From positions 1 through 64,000 of the forward strand of contig NZ_BMPW01000031.1 in assembly GCF_014647795.1 (NCBI RefSeq): DNA of 64,000 nt. The letters run 5' to 3'. Within the stretch, counting starts at the first letter, position 1; each line of letters opens with the position of its first letter. Both the position numbers and the translations under genes were made by a program. Source of the DNA: Actinoplanes campanulatus (GTDB lineage Bacteria > Actinomycetota > Actinomycetes > Mycobacteriales > Micromonosporaceae). Shown here piece after piece: positions 56,619 through 64,000 of this stretch. The notes under the pieces are model-generated. The model was not told where the DNA came from, ran no database searches, and worked only from the letters and a program-made list of their open reading frames with translations.

Positions 56619-57683
56619 TCAGAGCGCGCGGCGTTTGGCCGACGCGGTGGCCAGCCGCTCCAGGACCGCCACCGTGGCGTCCCAGCCCATGCAGGCATCG
56701 GTCACCGACTGACCGTAGGTCAGCTCGCCGCCCAGATCCTGCCGGCCCGGCTCCAGGAAGCTCTCCAGCATCACGCCGCTGATCGCGCGCTGGCCGGACT
56801 CCATCTGCTGCGCGATGTCCTCGGCCACGATCGGCTGCCGCTTGTGGTCCTTGTTGCTGTTGCCGTGCGAGCAGTCGATCACCAGTCGCTCCGGCAGGCC
56901 CGCCTTGCGCAGCAGCGCGAGCGACGACTCGACGTCCTCGGCGCTGTAGTTCGGCTTGCCGCCACCGCCGCGCAGCACCAGATGGCAGTCCGGGTTGCCG
57001 GTGGTGTGCAGGATCGCCGGGGTGCCCGAGTAGTCGATGCCCGGGAAGACGTGCGACGCCTCGGCGGCCTGGATCGCGTCGACCGCCGTGGAGACGCTGC
57101 CGTCGGGGCGGTTCTTCATGCCGATCGGCATCGACAGGCCGGACGACAGCTGCCGGTGCACCTGCGACTCGACGGTCCGGGCGCCGATCGCGCCCCAGGC
57201 CACGGTGTCCGCGATGTACTGCGGGGTGATCGGGTCGAGGAACTCGACCGCCACCGGCAGGCCCCGCCGCACGACCTCGAGCAGCAGCTTGCGGGCGATC
57301 CGCAGGCCGGTGCCGACGTCACCCGAGCCGTCCAGACCCGGGTCCATGATCAGGCCCTTCCAGCCGACCGTGGAACGCGGCTTCTCGAAGTACACCCGCA
57401 TCACGATCAGCAGATCCTGGCTGAGCCGTTCCGCCTCTTTCTGCAAAAGAGAGGCGTACTCGCCGGCGGCGACCGGGTCGTGCACCGAACACGGGCCGAC
57501 GACCACGATCAGGCGCTGATCTCGGCCGTTGAGCACGTCCTCCACCTGCTTGCGGCCGGCCAGCACGGTGTCGTGCAACTCGGACGTCAGCGGCAGCTCG
57601 TGGTGGAGCAGCGCCGGGCTCATCAGCGGGACGACCTTCTCGATCCGCTGGTCTCGGACCCGCTGCACCTCTGGGGCGGTCAT
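56619..57683 (-). CDS. aroG: 3-deoxy-7-phosphoheptulonate (DAHP) synthase, class I
   Basis: From ATG 57683 (AAGGAG upstream) the 354-residue enzyme condenses phosphoenolpyruvate and erythrose 4-phosphate, the first step of the shikimate pathway. Signatures are VVVGPCSVHDP, YFEKPRSTVGWKGL, EFLDPITPQYIADTVAWGAIGARTVESQ region, GMKNRPDGS, and a late DCSHGNSNKDHKRQP. These are the AroG/AroF class I residues for metal and substrate binding. It is preceded by a leader peptide rich in Trp, Phe and Tyr and an attenuator terminator, giving control by aromatic amino acid supply. It lies downstream of the sensor kinase on the same strand. Confidence 0.95.
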   Translation of the reverse strand: MTAPEVQRVRDQRIEKVVPLMSPALLHHELPLTSELHDTVLAGRKQVEDVLNGRDQRLIVVVGPCSVHDPVAAGEYASLLQKEAERLSQDLLIVMRVYFEKPRSTVGWKGLIMDPGLDGSGDVGTGLRIARKLLLEVVRRGLPVAVEFLDPITPQYIADTVAWGAIGARTVESQVHRQLSSGLSMPIGMKNRPDGSVSTAVDAIQAAEASHVFPGIDYSGTPAILHTTGNPDCHLVLRGGGGKPNYSAEDVESSLALLRKAGLPERLVIDCSHGNSNKDHKRQPIVAEDIAQQMESGQRAISGVMLESFLEPGRQDLGGELTYGQSVTDACMGWDATVAVLERLATASAKRRAL

Positions 57684-57734
57684 GGTGATCTCTCTCCTTC
57701 GACCGGCCCTGGTCAGAGCCGGTTTGCTCGGGGC

Positions 57735-57766
57735 AAACAAAAAGGCAGCGACGACGTCGCTGCCTT
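57735..57766 (-). terminator. Attenuator terminator in the aroG leader
   Basis: On the minus strand AAGGCAGCGA (57757-57766 side) pairs with TCGCTGCCTT (57742-57751 side) around a CGACG-type loop, followed directly by TTTTTG. It stands between the leader peptide stop and the aroG start. CAGAGCCGG before it and CCGGCTCTG after it could form an enclosing alternative pairing. It should terminate transcription when the leader peptide is translated smoothly. Confidence 0.85.
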
Positions 57767-57790
57767 GCCGGCTCTGGCGGGTGTCTCAGG

Positions 57791-57874
57791 TCATGCGGTC
57801 ATGGCCGAGGCACCGGCTTGAGCCGGCCTCGTAAACCAATAGAACGACCACGTCCGAGACATGCCCGCCAGCAT
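57791..57874 (-). CDS. Aromatic leader peptide of the aroG attenuator
   Basis: A 27-codon frame (ATG 57874) reads MLAGMSRTWSFYWFTRP and continues to TGA at 57791; an internal ATG at 57862 is an alternative start. WSFYWF packs two Trp, two Phe and one Tyr into six codons, so a shortage of any aromatic charged tRNA would stall the ribosome. GAGGTGG just before the ATG is a usable ribosome binding site and overlaps the stop of the upstream sensor kinase gene. A hairpin downstream (GAGGCCGGCT with AGCCGGTGCCTC) overlaps the end of the frame. Confidence 0.85.
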   Translation of the reverse strand: MLAGMSRTWSFYWFTRPAQAGASAMTA

Positions 57875-57881
57875 AGCCACC

Positions 57882-59486
57882 TCAGCGCGCCGGCTGCAGC
57901 ATCTCCGGTCTCTGTTCAGCTGTTGGGACGACAGGAGGTGGGCCGAGCGGCAGCATCACCGTGAAGACGGTCTGGCCGGGACGGCTCTGCACACCCACCT
58001 TGCCCCGGTGCGACGTGACCACGGCGTGCACGATCGACAGGCCGAGACCGGTGCTGCCGGCCGCGCGGGACCGGGAGCTGTCGCCCCGGGCGAACCGTTC
58101 GAAGATGCGTGGCACCACGTCCGGCTGGATGCCCGGGCCGTTGTCGATGACCTGGATCACCGCGGCGTTCCGCACCGAGCCCACCTTGACCGTCACGGTC
58201 GAGCCCTCCGGCGTGTGGGTCCGGGCGTTGGCCAGCAGGTTCGCGACCACCTGATGCAGGCGGGCGCCGTCGCCGACCACGGTGACCGGCTCGTCCGGCA
58301 GGTCGAGCTGCCAGTAGTGGCCGGGACCGGCGGCGTGCGCGTCACTCGTGGCGTCGACGGCCAGCATGGTGAGGTCCACCGGATCCTGGGCGAGCGGGCG
58401 GCCGGCGTCCAGACGGGCCAGCAGCAGCAGGTCCTCGACCAGGGCGGTCATCCGCTTGGCCTCCGACTCCACCCGGTTCAGCACGTGCGCGATCTCGTCC
58501 GGCACGACCTGCCGGCTGCGGCGGGACAGCTCGGCGTAGCCGCGGATCGCGGCGAGCGGGGTGCGCAGCTCATGGCTGGCGTCCGCGACGAACTGCCGGA
58601 CCTGCATCTCGGAGGCGTGCCGCGCCTCCAGGGCGTTGCCGACGTGGTCGAGCATGCGATTGAGTGCGGCGCCGACCTGGCCTACCTCGGTGCGCGGGTC
58701 GGTGTCGGACTCGGGCACTCGCTGCGCGAGTCGCACCTCGCCGGCGTCGAGCTTCAGCTCGGAGACGCGGGTCGCGGTCGCTGCCACTCGATCCAGAGGC
58801 TTGAGGGTACGGCGGACGATGAGCGCCCCACCCCAGCCCGCGATCAGCAGCGAACCGAGGATCACACAGCCCGTGAACCCCGCGACCTTGAGCAGCGTGG
58901 AGTTGGTCTCCGCCAGCGAGATGCCGACGTAGTAGACCTTGCCGCCCTTGACCTCCTTGACCATCCGGTACTCCGGAAGGTCGCCGCCGAGACTCACGTC
59001 GACCTTGGTGCCGTCCGCGGGCACCTCGTCCAGCACCGTGGCCTTCTGCTCGTCGTCGAGCTCCTTGAGGGTGTCGCCGGTGAACGACTCCGAGATGCCG
59101 AAGACGCCGCCGTAGAGCGAGCCGTCGGTCTTCTCCATCAGCACGATGGCGTTCTCGGGCACGCCTCGCGGAAGGGTGCTGCTGCTGTCGTCGAACAGGT
59201 CGGGTTGCTGCTGCGAGGTGGTGAAGTTGGGCCGGGAGCTGGGGGCCTTGTCCGAGCCGCCGCCGGGCGGTGGACCCAAGCCGAGTCGCTTGCTGGCCTC
59301 GTCCAACTCGTCGTCGATCGTTGCGTGCAGGGAGTTGTAGAGGTAGAGCTCGGCGGTGCCGCCGACGACCAGGCCCAGCACGGAGAGCAACGCGATCATG
59401 ATGGCGACGATGCGGGTGCGCAGCGGCCAGCCCGCGGGACCGCGCCGGCGGGACGGCCGGGAGGAGGTCGAGGCGGCGGAGCTCAT
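57882..59486 (-). CDS. Two-component sensor histidine kinase (MprB/TcrY-like)
   Basis: The 534-residue kinase has two membrane helices (IVAIMIALLSVLGLVVGGTAELY and VAGFTGCVILGSLLIAGWGGALI) around an extracellular domain of about 150 residues with a Gly/Pro/Gln-rich segment. A HAMP domain follows (LKPLDRVAATATRVSELKL), then the HisKA box (FVADASHELRTPLAAIRGY) and the catalytic domain (NLLANARTHTPEGS, DNGPGIQPDVVPRIFERFARG, STGLGLSIVHAVV). All N, G1, F and G2 boxes are present. It partners the response regulator 3 bp upstream. Its stop overlaps the ribosome binding site of the aroG leader peptide. Confidence 0.93.
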   Translation of the reverse strand: MSSAASTSSRPSRRRGPAGWPLRTRIVAIMIALLSVLGLVVGGTAELYLYNSLHATIDDELDEASKRLGLGPPPGGGSDKAPSSRPNFTTSQQQPDLFDDSSSTLPRGVPENAIVLMEKTDGSLYGGVFGISESFTGDTLKELDDEQKATVLDEVPADGTKVDVSLGGDLPEYRMVKEVKGGKVYYVGISLAETNSTLLKVAGFTGCVILGSLLIAGWGGALIVRRTLKPLDRVAATATRVSELKLDAGEVRLAQRVPESDTDPRTEVGQVGAALNRMLDHVGNALEARHASEMQVRQFVADASHELRTPLAAIRGYAELSRRSRQVVPDEIAHVLNRVESEAKRMTALVEDLLLLARLDAGRPLAQDPVDLTMLAVDATSDAHAAGPGHYWQLDLPDEPVTVVGDGARLHQVVANLLANARTHTPEGSTVTVKVGSVRNAAVIQVIDNGPGIQPDVVPRIFERFARGDSSRSRAAGSTGLGLSIVHAVVTSHRGKVGVQSRPGQTVFTVMLPLGPPPVVPTAEQRPEMLQPAR

Positions 59487-59489
59487 GGA

Positions 59490-60221
59490 TCAGTCGGCCG
59501 GCTTGAGCACGTACCCGGCGCCGCGCATGGTGTGGATCATCGGTGCGCGGCCGGCGTCGATCTTCTTCCGCAGGTACGAGATGTAGAGCTCGACCACGTT
59601 CGCCTGCCCTCCGAAGTCGTAGTTCCAGACCCGGTCCAGGATCTGCGGCTTGCTCAGCACCCGCCGCGGGTTACGCATGAGGTAGCGGAGCAGTTCGAAC
59701 TCGGTGGCGGTGAGCGTGACCAGGTCGCCGCCCCGGCGGACCTCGTGCGAGTCCTCGTCGAGGGTGAGGTCACCGACGACCAGCTGCGACTCCGTACGCA
59801 TCGGGGCGTGTCCCATCCGCCGCATCAGACCGCGCAGCCGGGCCACCACCTCCTCCAGGCTGAACGGCTTGGTGACATAGTCGTCGCCGCCCGCGGTGAG
59901 GCCGGTGATCCGGTCCTCGACCGAGTCCTTGGCGGTGAGGAACAGCACCGGCACCTCGGGGGTCTCGCCGCGCAGCCGGCGCAGCACCTCGAGCCCGTCG
60001 ATGTCGGGGAGCATCATGTCCAGCACGACGGCGTCCGGGCGGAAGTCGCGCGCGGTGCGGACGGCCGTCATGCCGTCGCCGGCGCTGCGCACATCCCAGC
60101 CCTCGTAGCGCAACGCCATCGAGAGCAGCTCGGCCAGCGTCGGTTCGTCGTCCACCACGAGCACCCGGACCGGGGTCCCGTCGGGCCGCCGAAGCTCGGT
60201 GCTGGGTTCTGCGTTCGCCAT
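59490..60221 (-). CDS. OmpR/PhoB-family response regulator
   Basis: From ATG 60221 (AGGGG 7 bp upstream) the 243-residue protein has a receiver domain (VLVVDDEPTL, phospho-acceptor Asp in AVVLDMMLPD, FLTAKD, YVTKPFSLEEV) and a C-terminal winged helix (VTLTATEFELLRYLMRNPRRVLSK, GYVLK). An ATG two codons earlier (60227) is too close to that site. It forms a two-component pair with the downstream kinase. Target genes unknown. Confidence 0.94.
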   Translation of the reverse strand: MANAEPSTELRRPDGTPVRVLVVDDEPTLAELLSMALRYEGWDVRSAGDGMTAVRTARDFRPDAVVLDMMLPDIDGLEVLRRLRGETPEVPVLFLTAKDSVEDRITGLTAGGDDYVTKPFSLEEVVARLRGLMRRMGHAPMRTESQLVVGDLTLDEDSHEVRRGGDLVTLTATEFELLRYLMRNPRRVLSKPQILDRVWNYDFGGQANVVELYISYLRKKIDAGRAPMIHTMRGAGYVLKPAD

Positions 60222-60397
60222 CGTCATGCCCCTACTGTGGTGCCCCACGCTCGGTGCCGCCTTTTCGTTTCCTGTGAAGCGCCTGTGCCTCTGCCACGTG
60301 ACGTCATGGTGTTCGGCATGAGGGTTCCGGTCCATGAGGATCCTGGCGAGCGGAGTGGCGCGATCGAAGCGGCGTATAAAAGTCACATAATGGACGA

Positions 60398-60619
60398 ATG
60401 GGACTAGTTGGTCGGATAGCGGCCGCGTTCTCCGCGATCCTCTTCCTGCTCCTCTGCCTCACGCCGTCGGCCCGCGCCGAGCTGCCCGAGCAGCGCCGCC
60501 CGGAGACCACCGGCTCGGTGCCCGAACTGCCCGGCGGAGGAGTCAGCCCGATGCTGCTCGCCGCGCTCGGCGGCTATCTGCTCACCGGCGGCCTCGCCCT
60601 GCTGCTGCTCCGGCGTTGA
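60398..60619 (+). CDS. Small secreted or membrane-anchored hypothetical protein
   Basis: The 73-residue product has a hydrophobic N-terminus (IAAAFSAILFLLLCLTPSARA) with a likely signal cleavage, a short Pro/Glu segment, and a C-terminal membrane helix (MLLAALGGYLLTGGLALLLLRR). CATAAT (60386-60391) is six bases from the ATG, so a leaderless transcript is possible. I do not recognise a family. Confidence 0.6.
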   Translation: MGLVGRIAAAFSAILFLLLCLTPSARAELPEQRRPETTGSVPELPGGGVSPMLLAALGGYLLTGGLALLLLRR

Positions 60620-60747
60620 TCAATCCTCGGTCCCCCACCTGGGCATTCCCGGTTGTCAGGGAGCCGTAGCCCGGGGAACACTCGATGTTGGCGCGATGTT
60701 GTGCGAGCGTGGGTCAAAGCGGCGGCGCGAGTGTGGGGAGCGTTCAC

Positions 60748-61119
60748 GTGGATCTTCTCGAGGACTACCGCAGGGCCACCTTCTTCTTCGAGTCCGGCGA
60801 CCCACTCGGTGCCGCCCGGCTGCTCGAACCGATCGTCGAGGCCGAGCCGCACAACACCGCGGTCCGGCTGCTGCTGGCCCGGGCCTACTTCAACTCGGCC
60901 CAGCTGAACGGGGCGGAGACACAGCTACGGGTCCTGGTCGAGCATGATCCCTCCGACCACTACGCGCACCACGTGCTCGGCCGGACCCTGGAGCGGGCCG
61001 GCCGTTTTCGTGAGGCGTTACCACACCTGCGGCTGGCCTCCGCCATGAAGACGCAGACCGACTACCAGGAGGCGCTGCGCCGGGTCGAGACCTGGCTCGG
61101 CAAGAACAGCGCGGCGTAG
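60748..61119 (+). CDS. Tetratricopeptide-repeat protein
   Basis: From GTG 60748 (GGGGAG about 8 bp upstream) the 123-residue protein contains about three TPR units (YRRATFFFESGDPLGAARLLEPIV, VRLLLARAYFNSAQLNGAETQLRVLV, AHHVLGRTLERAGRFREALPHLRLA). Small TPR proteins mediate protein-protein contacts. It precedes the Smr gene by 10 bp in the same direction. An earlier ATG at 60685 would add 21 less convincing residues. Confidence 0.8.
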   Translation: MDLLEDYRRATFFFESGDPLGAARLLEPIVEAEPHNTAVRLLLARAYFNSAQLNGAETQLRVLVEHDPSDHYAHHVLGRTLERAGRFREALPHLRLASAMKTQTDYQEALRRVETWLGKNSAA

Positions 61120-61129
61120 GGTCTCGATC

Positions 61130-61414
61130 GTGAAGCTGAAGCTGGACCTGCACGACATCTTCAACAAGGGGCACGAGATCGACCGCGCGCTGCGGGGGAT
61201 CATCGACGAGGCCATCCAGAAGAAGGCCACCCTCGTCGAGATCATCCCGGGCAAGGGCAGCGGCGCCCTGAAGAAGAAGGTCATCCGCTTCCTCGACCAG
61301 AAAGAGATCAAGCAGCTCTACCACCGGGTCGAGAAGGACGGCGACAACTGGGGGCGTCTCTTCGTGCACTTCCGATTCGACGCCCCCACCGGCCGCAGGG
61401 GCCGGGGCCGCTAG
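61130..61414 (+). CDS. Smr/MutS2-type domain protein
   Basis: This 94-residue protein is almost entirely a Smr domain: KLDLHDIFNKGHEIDRALRGIID, then VEIIPGKGSGALKKKVIRFLDQ. The signature HGxGxGxL is present as PGKGSGAL, lacking the usual first His. Smr domains bind or nick branched DNA or RNA, including in ribosome rescue. It is close behind the TPR gene. Its TAG overlaps the convergent M28 stop within CTAG. Confidence 0.8.
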   Translation: MKLKLDLHDIFNKGHEIDRALRGIIDEAIQKKATLVEIIPGKGSGALKKKVIRFLDQKEIKQLYHRVEKDGDNWGRLFVHFRFDAPTGRRGRGR

Positions 61415-63714
61415 AGGGTGTAGGTCTTCGCCACGGCGACCATCTCGCTGCTGTGCGAGCCGAGCACGCCGACATCGGCCGGCCGCGGCCGGAAGCCGGG
61501 CATCGTGGCGAGGTCGTCGCTGGCGTCCATCACCCGGAACCGGACCGGGCCACTCGCCCGTACGGTCAGGCTGACCTCGACCCCGTTCTCCGGCGGCGCG
61601 TGGAAGACGAAGCCTGGCGTGGGGTCGATCGGCCGGCCACCGACCGTGATCGCGGTGACCTCGGCGCCGACCACGTGCAGGGTGGCGAACCGGACCGCCC
61701 GCTGCGGATCGAGCAGCAGCCGCATGGTGCGCTGACCGCCCGCCGTGCTCTCCGAGAGCAGCGTGAGCGCCGGCGCCGGCAGGGTCGCCGCGGGAGCCGG
61801 TCCGCCGCGCAGCTTCTCGTCGCCGAAAGCCGGCAGGGTGGCGGACACCTCGGCGGGCTCACCGGTCCCGTACTGGGACGTCCACTCCTGCGGCTCGGCC
61901 TCCTCGCTGAGCCAGCGGGCGGTGCCGGTGTCGGCGTCCAGGGCGTACATCAGATGGGTGAGCGACGGGTGCTCCTCGTCGAAGCGGTCCACCGCCAGAC
62001 CGGTCGCCGTGCAGCCGATCACCGCCACGACCGCGATCAGTGACGGGACGGCGCCGAGCCGGCGGGCCTTCAGCGCGTCCAGTCCGCGGGCGCCCGCCTC
62101 CACCGGGTGCAGCAGGTCCAGCACCGGCAGCAGGGCCAGGCCCAGCAACACGGTCAGGAACGCGCCCACCCCGGCCATCGGCATGCCGAGCGCCGGGAAC
62201 AGCATCAGCACGGTCGGCAGCAGGACGACGACCGGGACCAGCGCGCCGACGATCAGGACGGCGACGGCGAGCCACGGGCGGGCGCGCATCGCGAGCAGGG
62301 CGGAGACCGCGACGGCCAGGGCCGGAAGCGCGGCCAGGTAGGAGCCGCCCGGGGTGAACGCGGCCAGCACCATCCCGAGAACGGCGAGCCAGGTCAGGCC
62401 GCCGACGGCCAGCGCCGCCGGGCCGACACGGCGGCGCAGCAGGGCGTACCAGATCAGGACCGTGGCGGCGCCCAGAGCGATCACCGCGAGGCGGTACCAC
62501 ATCGGACGGTACGGGTCGATCGGCAGGCCGCCGTACTCCGGCCGGATCGTCTTCAGCAGCGCCCACAGGCCCTGGGCCAGCAGCGGCGCCACGATGATCG
62601 GCAGCACGGCGAGCGGAATCGCGACGAGCACCCGGCGGCGGACGAACCAGCCCAGCGCGGCCACCGCGATCAGGGCCGCCACGGCCAGCGGCCACACCAG
62701 CCCGCCCGGGTAGCGGATCAGCAGGCCCGGCACCGGGAAGTAGGTGGCGTCCCCGGTGTTGCTCAACGTGGTCAGATCCTGGGCGCCGAACTCACGTACC
62801 AGAGCCAGCGCGTTGTCCCCGTGGTGCTGGAGGCTGTCCCGGTTCATCGCCGACGGCTTGTCGGTCGGCGCGTGGTAGACCGCGGCGCCGTCGATGTAGG
62901 CGGTGTTGAGGCCCAGGAAGTCCGACTCGCGGAACGGCGTGAAGTCGGTGTCGTTCGGCAGCAGCCGGTAGATCTCCACGGCGAAGGACGTGCCGACCGG
63001 GTACGGCACCCGGGCGTACGTCTCCACGAGCCGCGCGTTGCCCGCCGACGTCTCGAACATGATCGCCGGGCCGCTGCTGCCCCGCGCCTCCAGGTTCAGC
63101 GCCACCCCGCCGTCCCGGGCCAGCGGGTGCTGGTCGACGAACGCCTTGGCCCCGCAGAGACACGCCTCCTCGGCGTCGGTGAGCACCAGCACCACGTCGT
63201 TGCGCAGCTTCCTCCCGCTGGTCAGCGCCCGTGCCGTCTCCAGGATCGTGGCGGTGCCCGCGCCGTCGTCGTTCGCGCCCGGGGCGATCTGCGCCGAGTC
63301 GTAGTGCGCGATCAGGAAGATCCGCCCGGTCGAGGCGGTCCCGGGGATCAGCGTGACCACGTTCCGCACCCGGGCCAGGCCGGTCCCGCCCGCCGAGGAG
63401 GAGAGGCCGGCGCCCTGCACCGACACCACGTCCTGCACCTCGGGCGCCAGGCCCAGACCACGCAGCCTGTCGATCAGGTGCTCGCGTACCCGGTCGTTGG
63501 CGGCACTGCCGGCCGGGTGCGGTGTGGACGCGATCGCGCGTACGTCCTCGAAGGCCCTCGCCGCACTGAAGTCGCTTGCCGGCGCCGTTGTCGCCCGCTC
63601 CGCGGGCGGTTGAACGGAACGGACCGCGGCCAGGCCGGCCAGCCCGAGAACGGCCAGGACGGCGGCGGCGGCGAGGCCGCGACGCATCGGCCGGGCGAGA
63701 GCTGTGTCACTCAT
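61411..63714 (-). CDS. M28-family membrane aminopeptidase
   Basis: From ATG 63714 the 767-residue protein has an N-terminal membrane anchor (GLAAAAVLAVLGLAGLAAV) and an extracellular M28 domain (residues about 50-320). Likely zinc ligands are the His of LIAHYDS, Asp of GANDDGAG, Glu pair of DAEEA, Glu of NLEARG, and His of VYHAPTD. About eight further membrane helices and a final beta domain follow. The architecture resembles ER-type M28 peptidases with a membrane C-terminal half. It releases amino acids from peptides outside the membrane. The ribosome binding site is weak. The partial gene at 63790 is divergent. Confidence 0.85.
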   Translation of the reverse strand: MSDTALARPMRRGLAAAAVLAVLGLAGLAAVRSVQPPAERATTAPASDFSAARAFEDVRAIASTPHPAGSAANDRVREHLIDRLRGLGLAPEVQDVVSVQGAGLSSSAGGTGLARVRNVVTLIPGTASTGRIFLIAHYDSAQIAPGANDDGAGTATILETARALTSGRKLRNDVVLVLTDAEEACLCGAKAFVDQHPLARDGGVALNLEARGSSGPAIMFETSAGNARLVETYARVPYPVGTSFAVEIYRLLPNDTDFTPFRESDFLGLNTAYIDGAAVYHAPTDKPSAMNRDSLQHHGDNALALVREFGAQDLTTLSNTGDATYFPVPGLLIRYPGGLVWPLAVAALIAVAALGWFVRRRVLVAIPLAVLPIIVAPLLAQGLWALLKTIRPEYGGLPIDPYRPMWYRLAVIALGAATVLIWYALLRRRVGPAALAVGGLTWLAVLGMVLAAFTPGGSYLAALPALAVAVSALLAMRARPWLAVAVLIVGALVPVVVLLPTVLMLFPALGMPMAGVGAFLTVLLGLALLPVLDLLHPVEAGARGLDALKARRLGAVPSLIAVVAVIGCTATGLAVDRFDEEHPSLTHLMYALDADTGTARWLSEEAEPQEWTSQYGTGEPAEVSATLPAFGDEKLRGGPAPAATLPAPALTLLSESTAGGQRTMRLLLDPQRAVRFATLHVVGAEVTAITVGGRPIDPTPGFVFHAPPENGVEVSLTVRASGPVRFRVMDASDDLATMPGFRPRPADVGVLGSHSSEMVAVAKTYTL

Positions 63715-63789
63715 GGGGACATCTGACCATCCGGGTACGCCCGACGGGTACCCCGAAGATCCATTGGCGCGTGCAATAGCGTGTTCCGG

Positions 63790-64000
63790 GTGACTACGCC
63801 GCTTGACCCAGCCGCCGTCATCGCGGAGTTCATCGACCGGGTGTCGCCCTACAATCCGACGCCGGACGCTGACCCCGTCGCCGTTCTCGGTGTGCGCACG
63901 GCCTTCGGTGAGGATGTATTCACCGTCAGTGACCACGTGATCCGGGCGATGTGCCGGGCCCTGGAGTCCTATCGGGACCCCGAGGACCGGGGAAATTGTG
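63790..64000 (+). CDS. Uncharacterised protein, 5' part only
   Basis: An open frame from GTG 63790 runs to the window end (70 codons), beginning VTTPLDPAAVIAEFIDRVSP. GTG 63781 is in frame and would add three residues. Codon use is GC-rich at third positions like neighbouring genes. No family is recognisable; it is truncated by the window edge. Confidence 0.55.
   Translation, partial: MTTPLDPAAVIAEFIDRVSPYNPTPDADPVAVLGVRTAFGEDVFTVSDHVIRAMCRALESYRDPEDRGNC

Overview
The window is very GC-rich actinobacterial DNA. Gene content (vanadium-haloperoxidase-like PAP2 enzyme, DUF397, DUF3040, large NB-ARC/TPR proteins, many GTG and TTG starts, many secreted proteins) points to Micromonosporaceae, most likely Actinoplanes or a close relative. 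The species assignment is inference.

Layout. 1-79: 3' end of a 5S rRNA and its terminator. 361-1892: glyA behind a ZTP riboswitch. 2181-11266: a secreted discoidin/beta-helix protein, a LacI-type protein without a DNA-binding domain, a GGDEF-EAL protein coupled to a solute-binding lipoprotein, and a TetR/ABC-exporter operon. 11263-15092: a CPA1 antiporter, a DUF4142 protein, and ahcY behind an SAH riboswitch. 15285-27232: secreted and surface proteins (GH87-like beta-helix, propeller/Ig protein, RTX-repeat protein, FG-GAP protein), with an epimerase, an orphan response regulator, an MFS transporter and an M48 protease. 27421-33474: oxidoreductase, DUF397, a molybdate uptake operon without modA, and small enzymes. 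33475-34546: a gene-free region built around a large diverged inverted repeat. 34547-45647: saccharopine-dehydrogenase-like protein with a 26-residue upstream ORF, an Rpf/LysM protein behind a c-di-AMP riboswitch, tRNA-Arg(CCT), katG, a giant nuclease/5'-nucleotidase fusion and a haloperoxidase. 45740-56475: small membrane proteins, then a peptide-modification locus. 56619-63714: aroG behind an aromatic leader-peptide attenuator, a two-component system, TPR and Smr proteins, and an M28 peptidase. A partial gene runs off the end.

The most interesting system is at 47042-56475. Two paralogous short peptides (71 and 69 aa) share a conserved leader and an AF[SD]NFA motif. They flank an NB-ARC/TPR protein and are followed by a radical SAM/SPASM maturase and a stand-alone HEXXH metalloprotein, with a second NB-ARC/TPR protein arriving convergently. 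This is the gene set of the FxSxx-COOH (FxsA/FxsB/FxsT) RiPP systems. However, the precursors lack the terminal F-x-S-x-x signature and carry an internal F-x-N-F motif instead, so I predict a variant three-residue Phe-x-Asn cyclophane product.

The window is also rich in cis-regulatory RNA: ZTP, SAH and c-di-AMP riboswitches and a WSFYWF leader-peptide attenuator, most with a visible expression platform.
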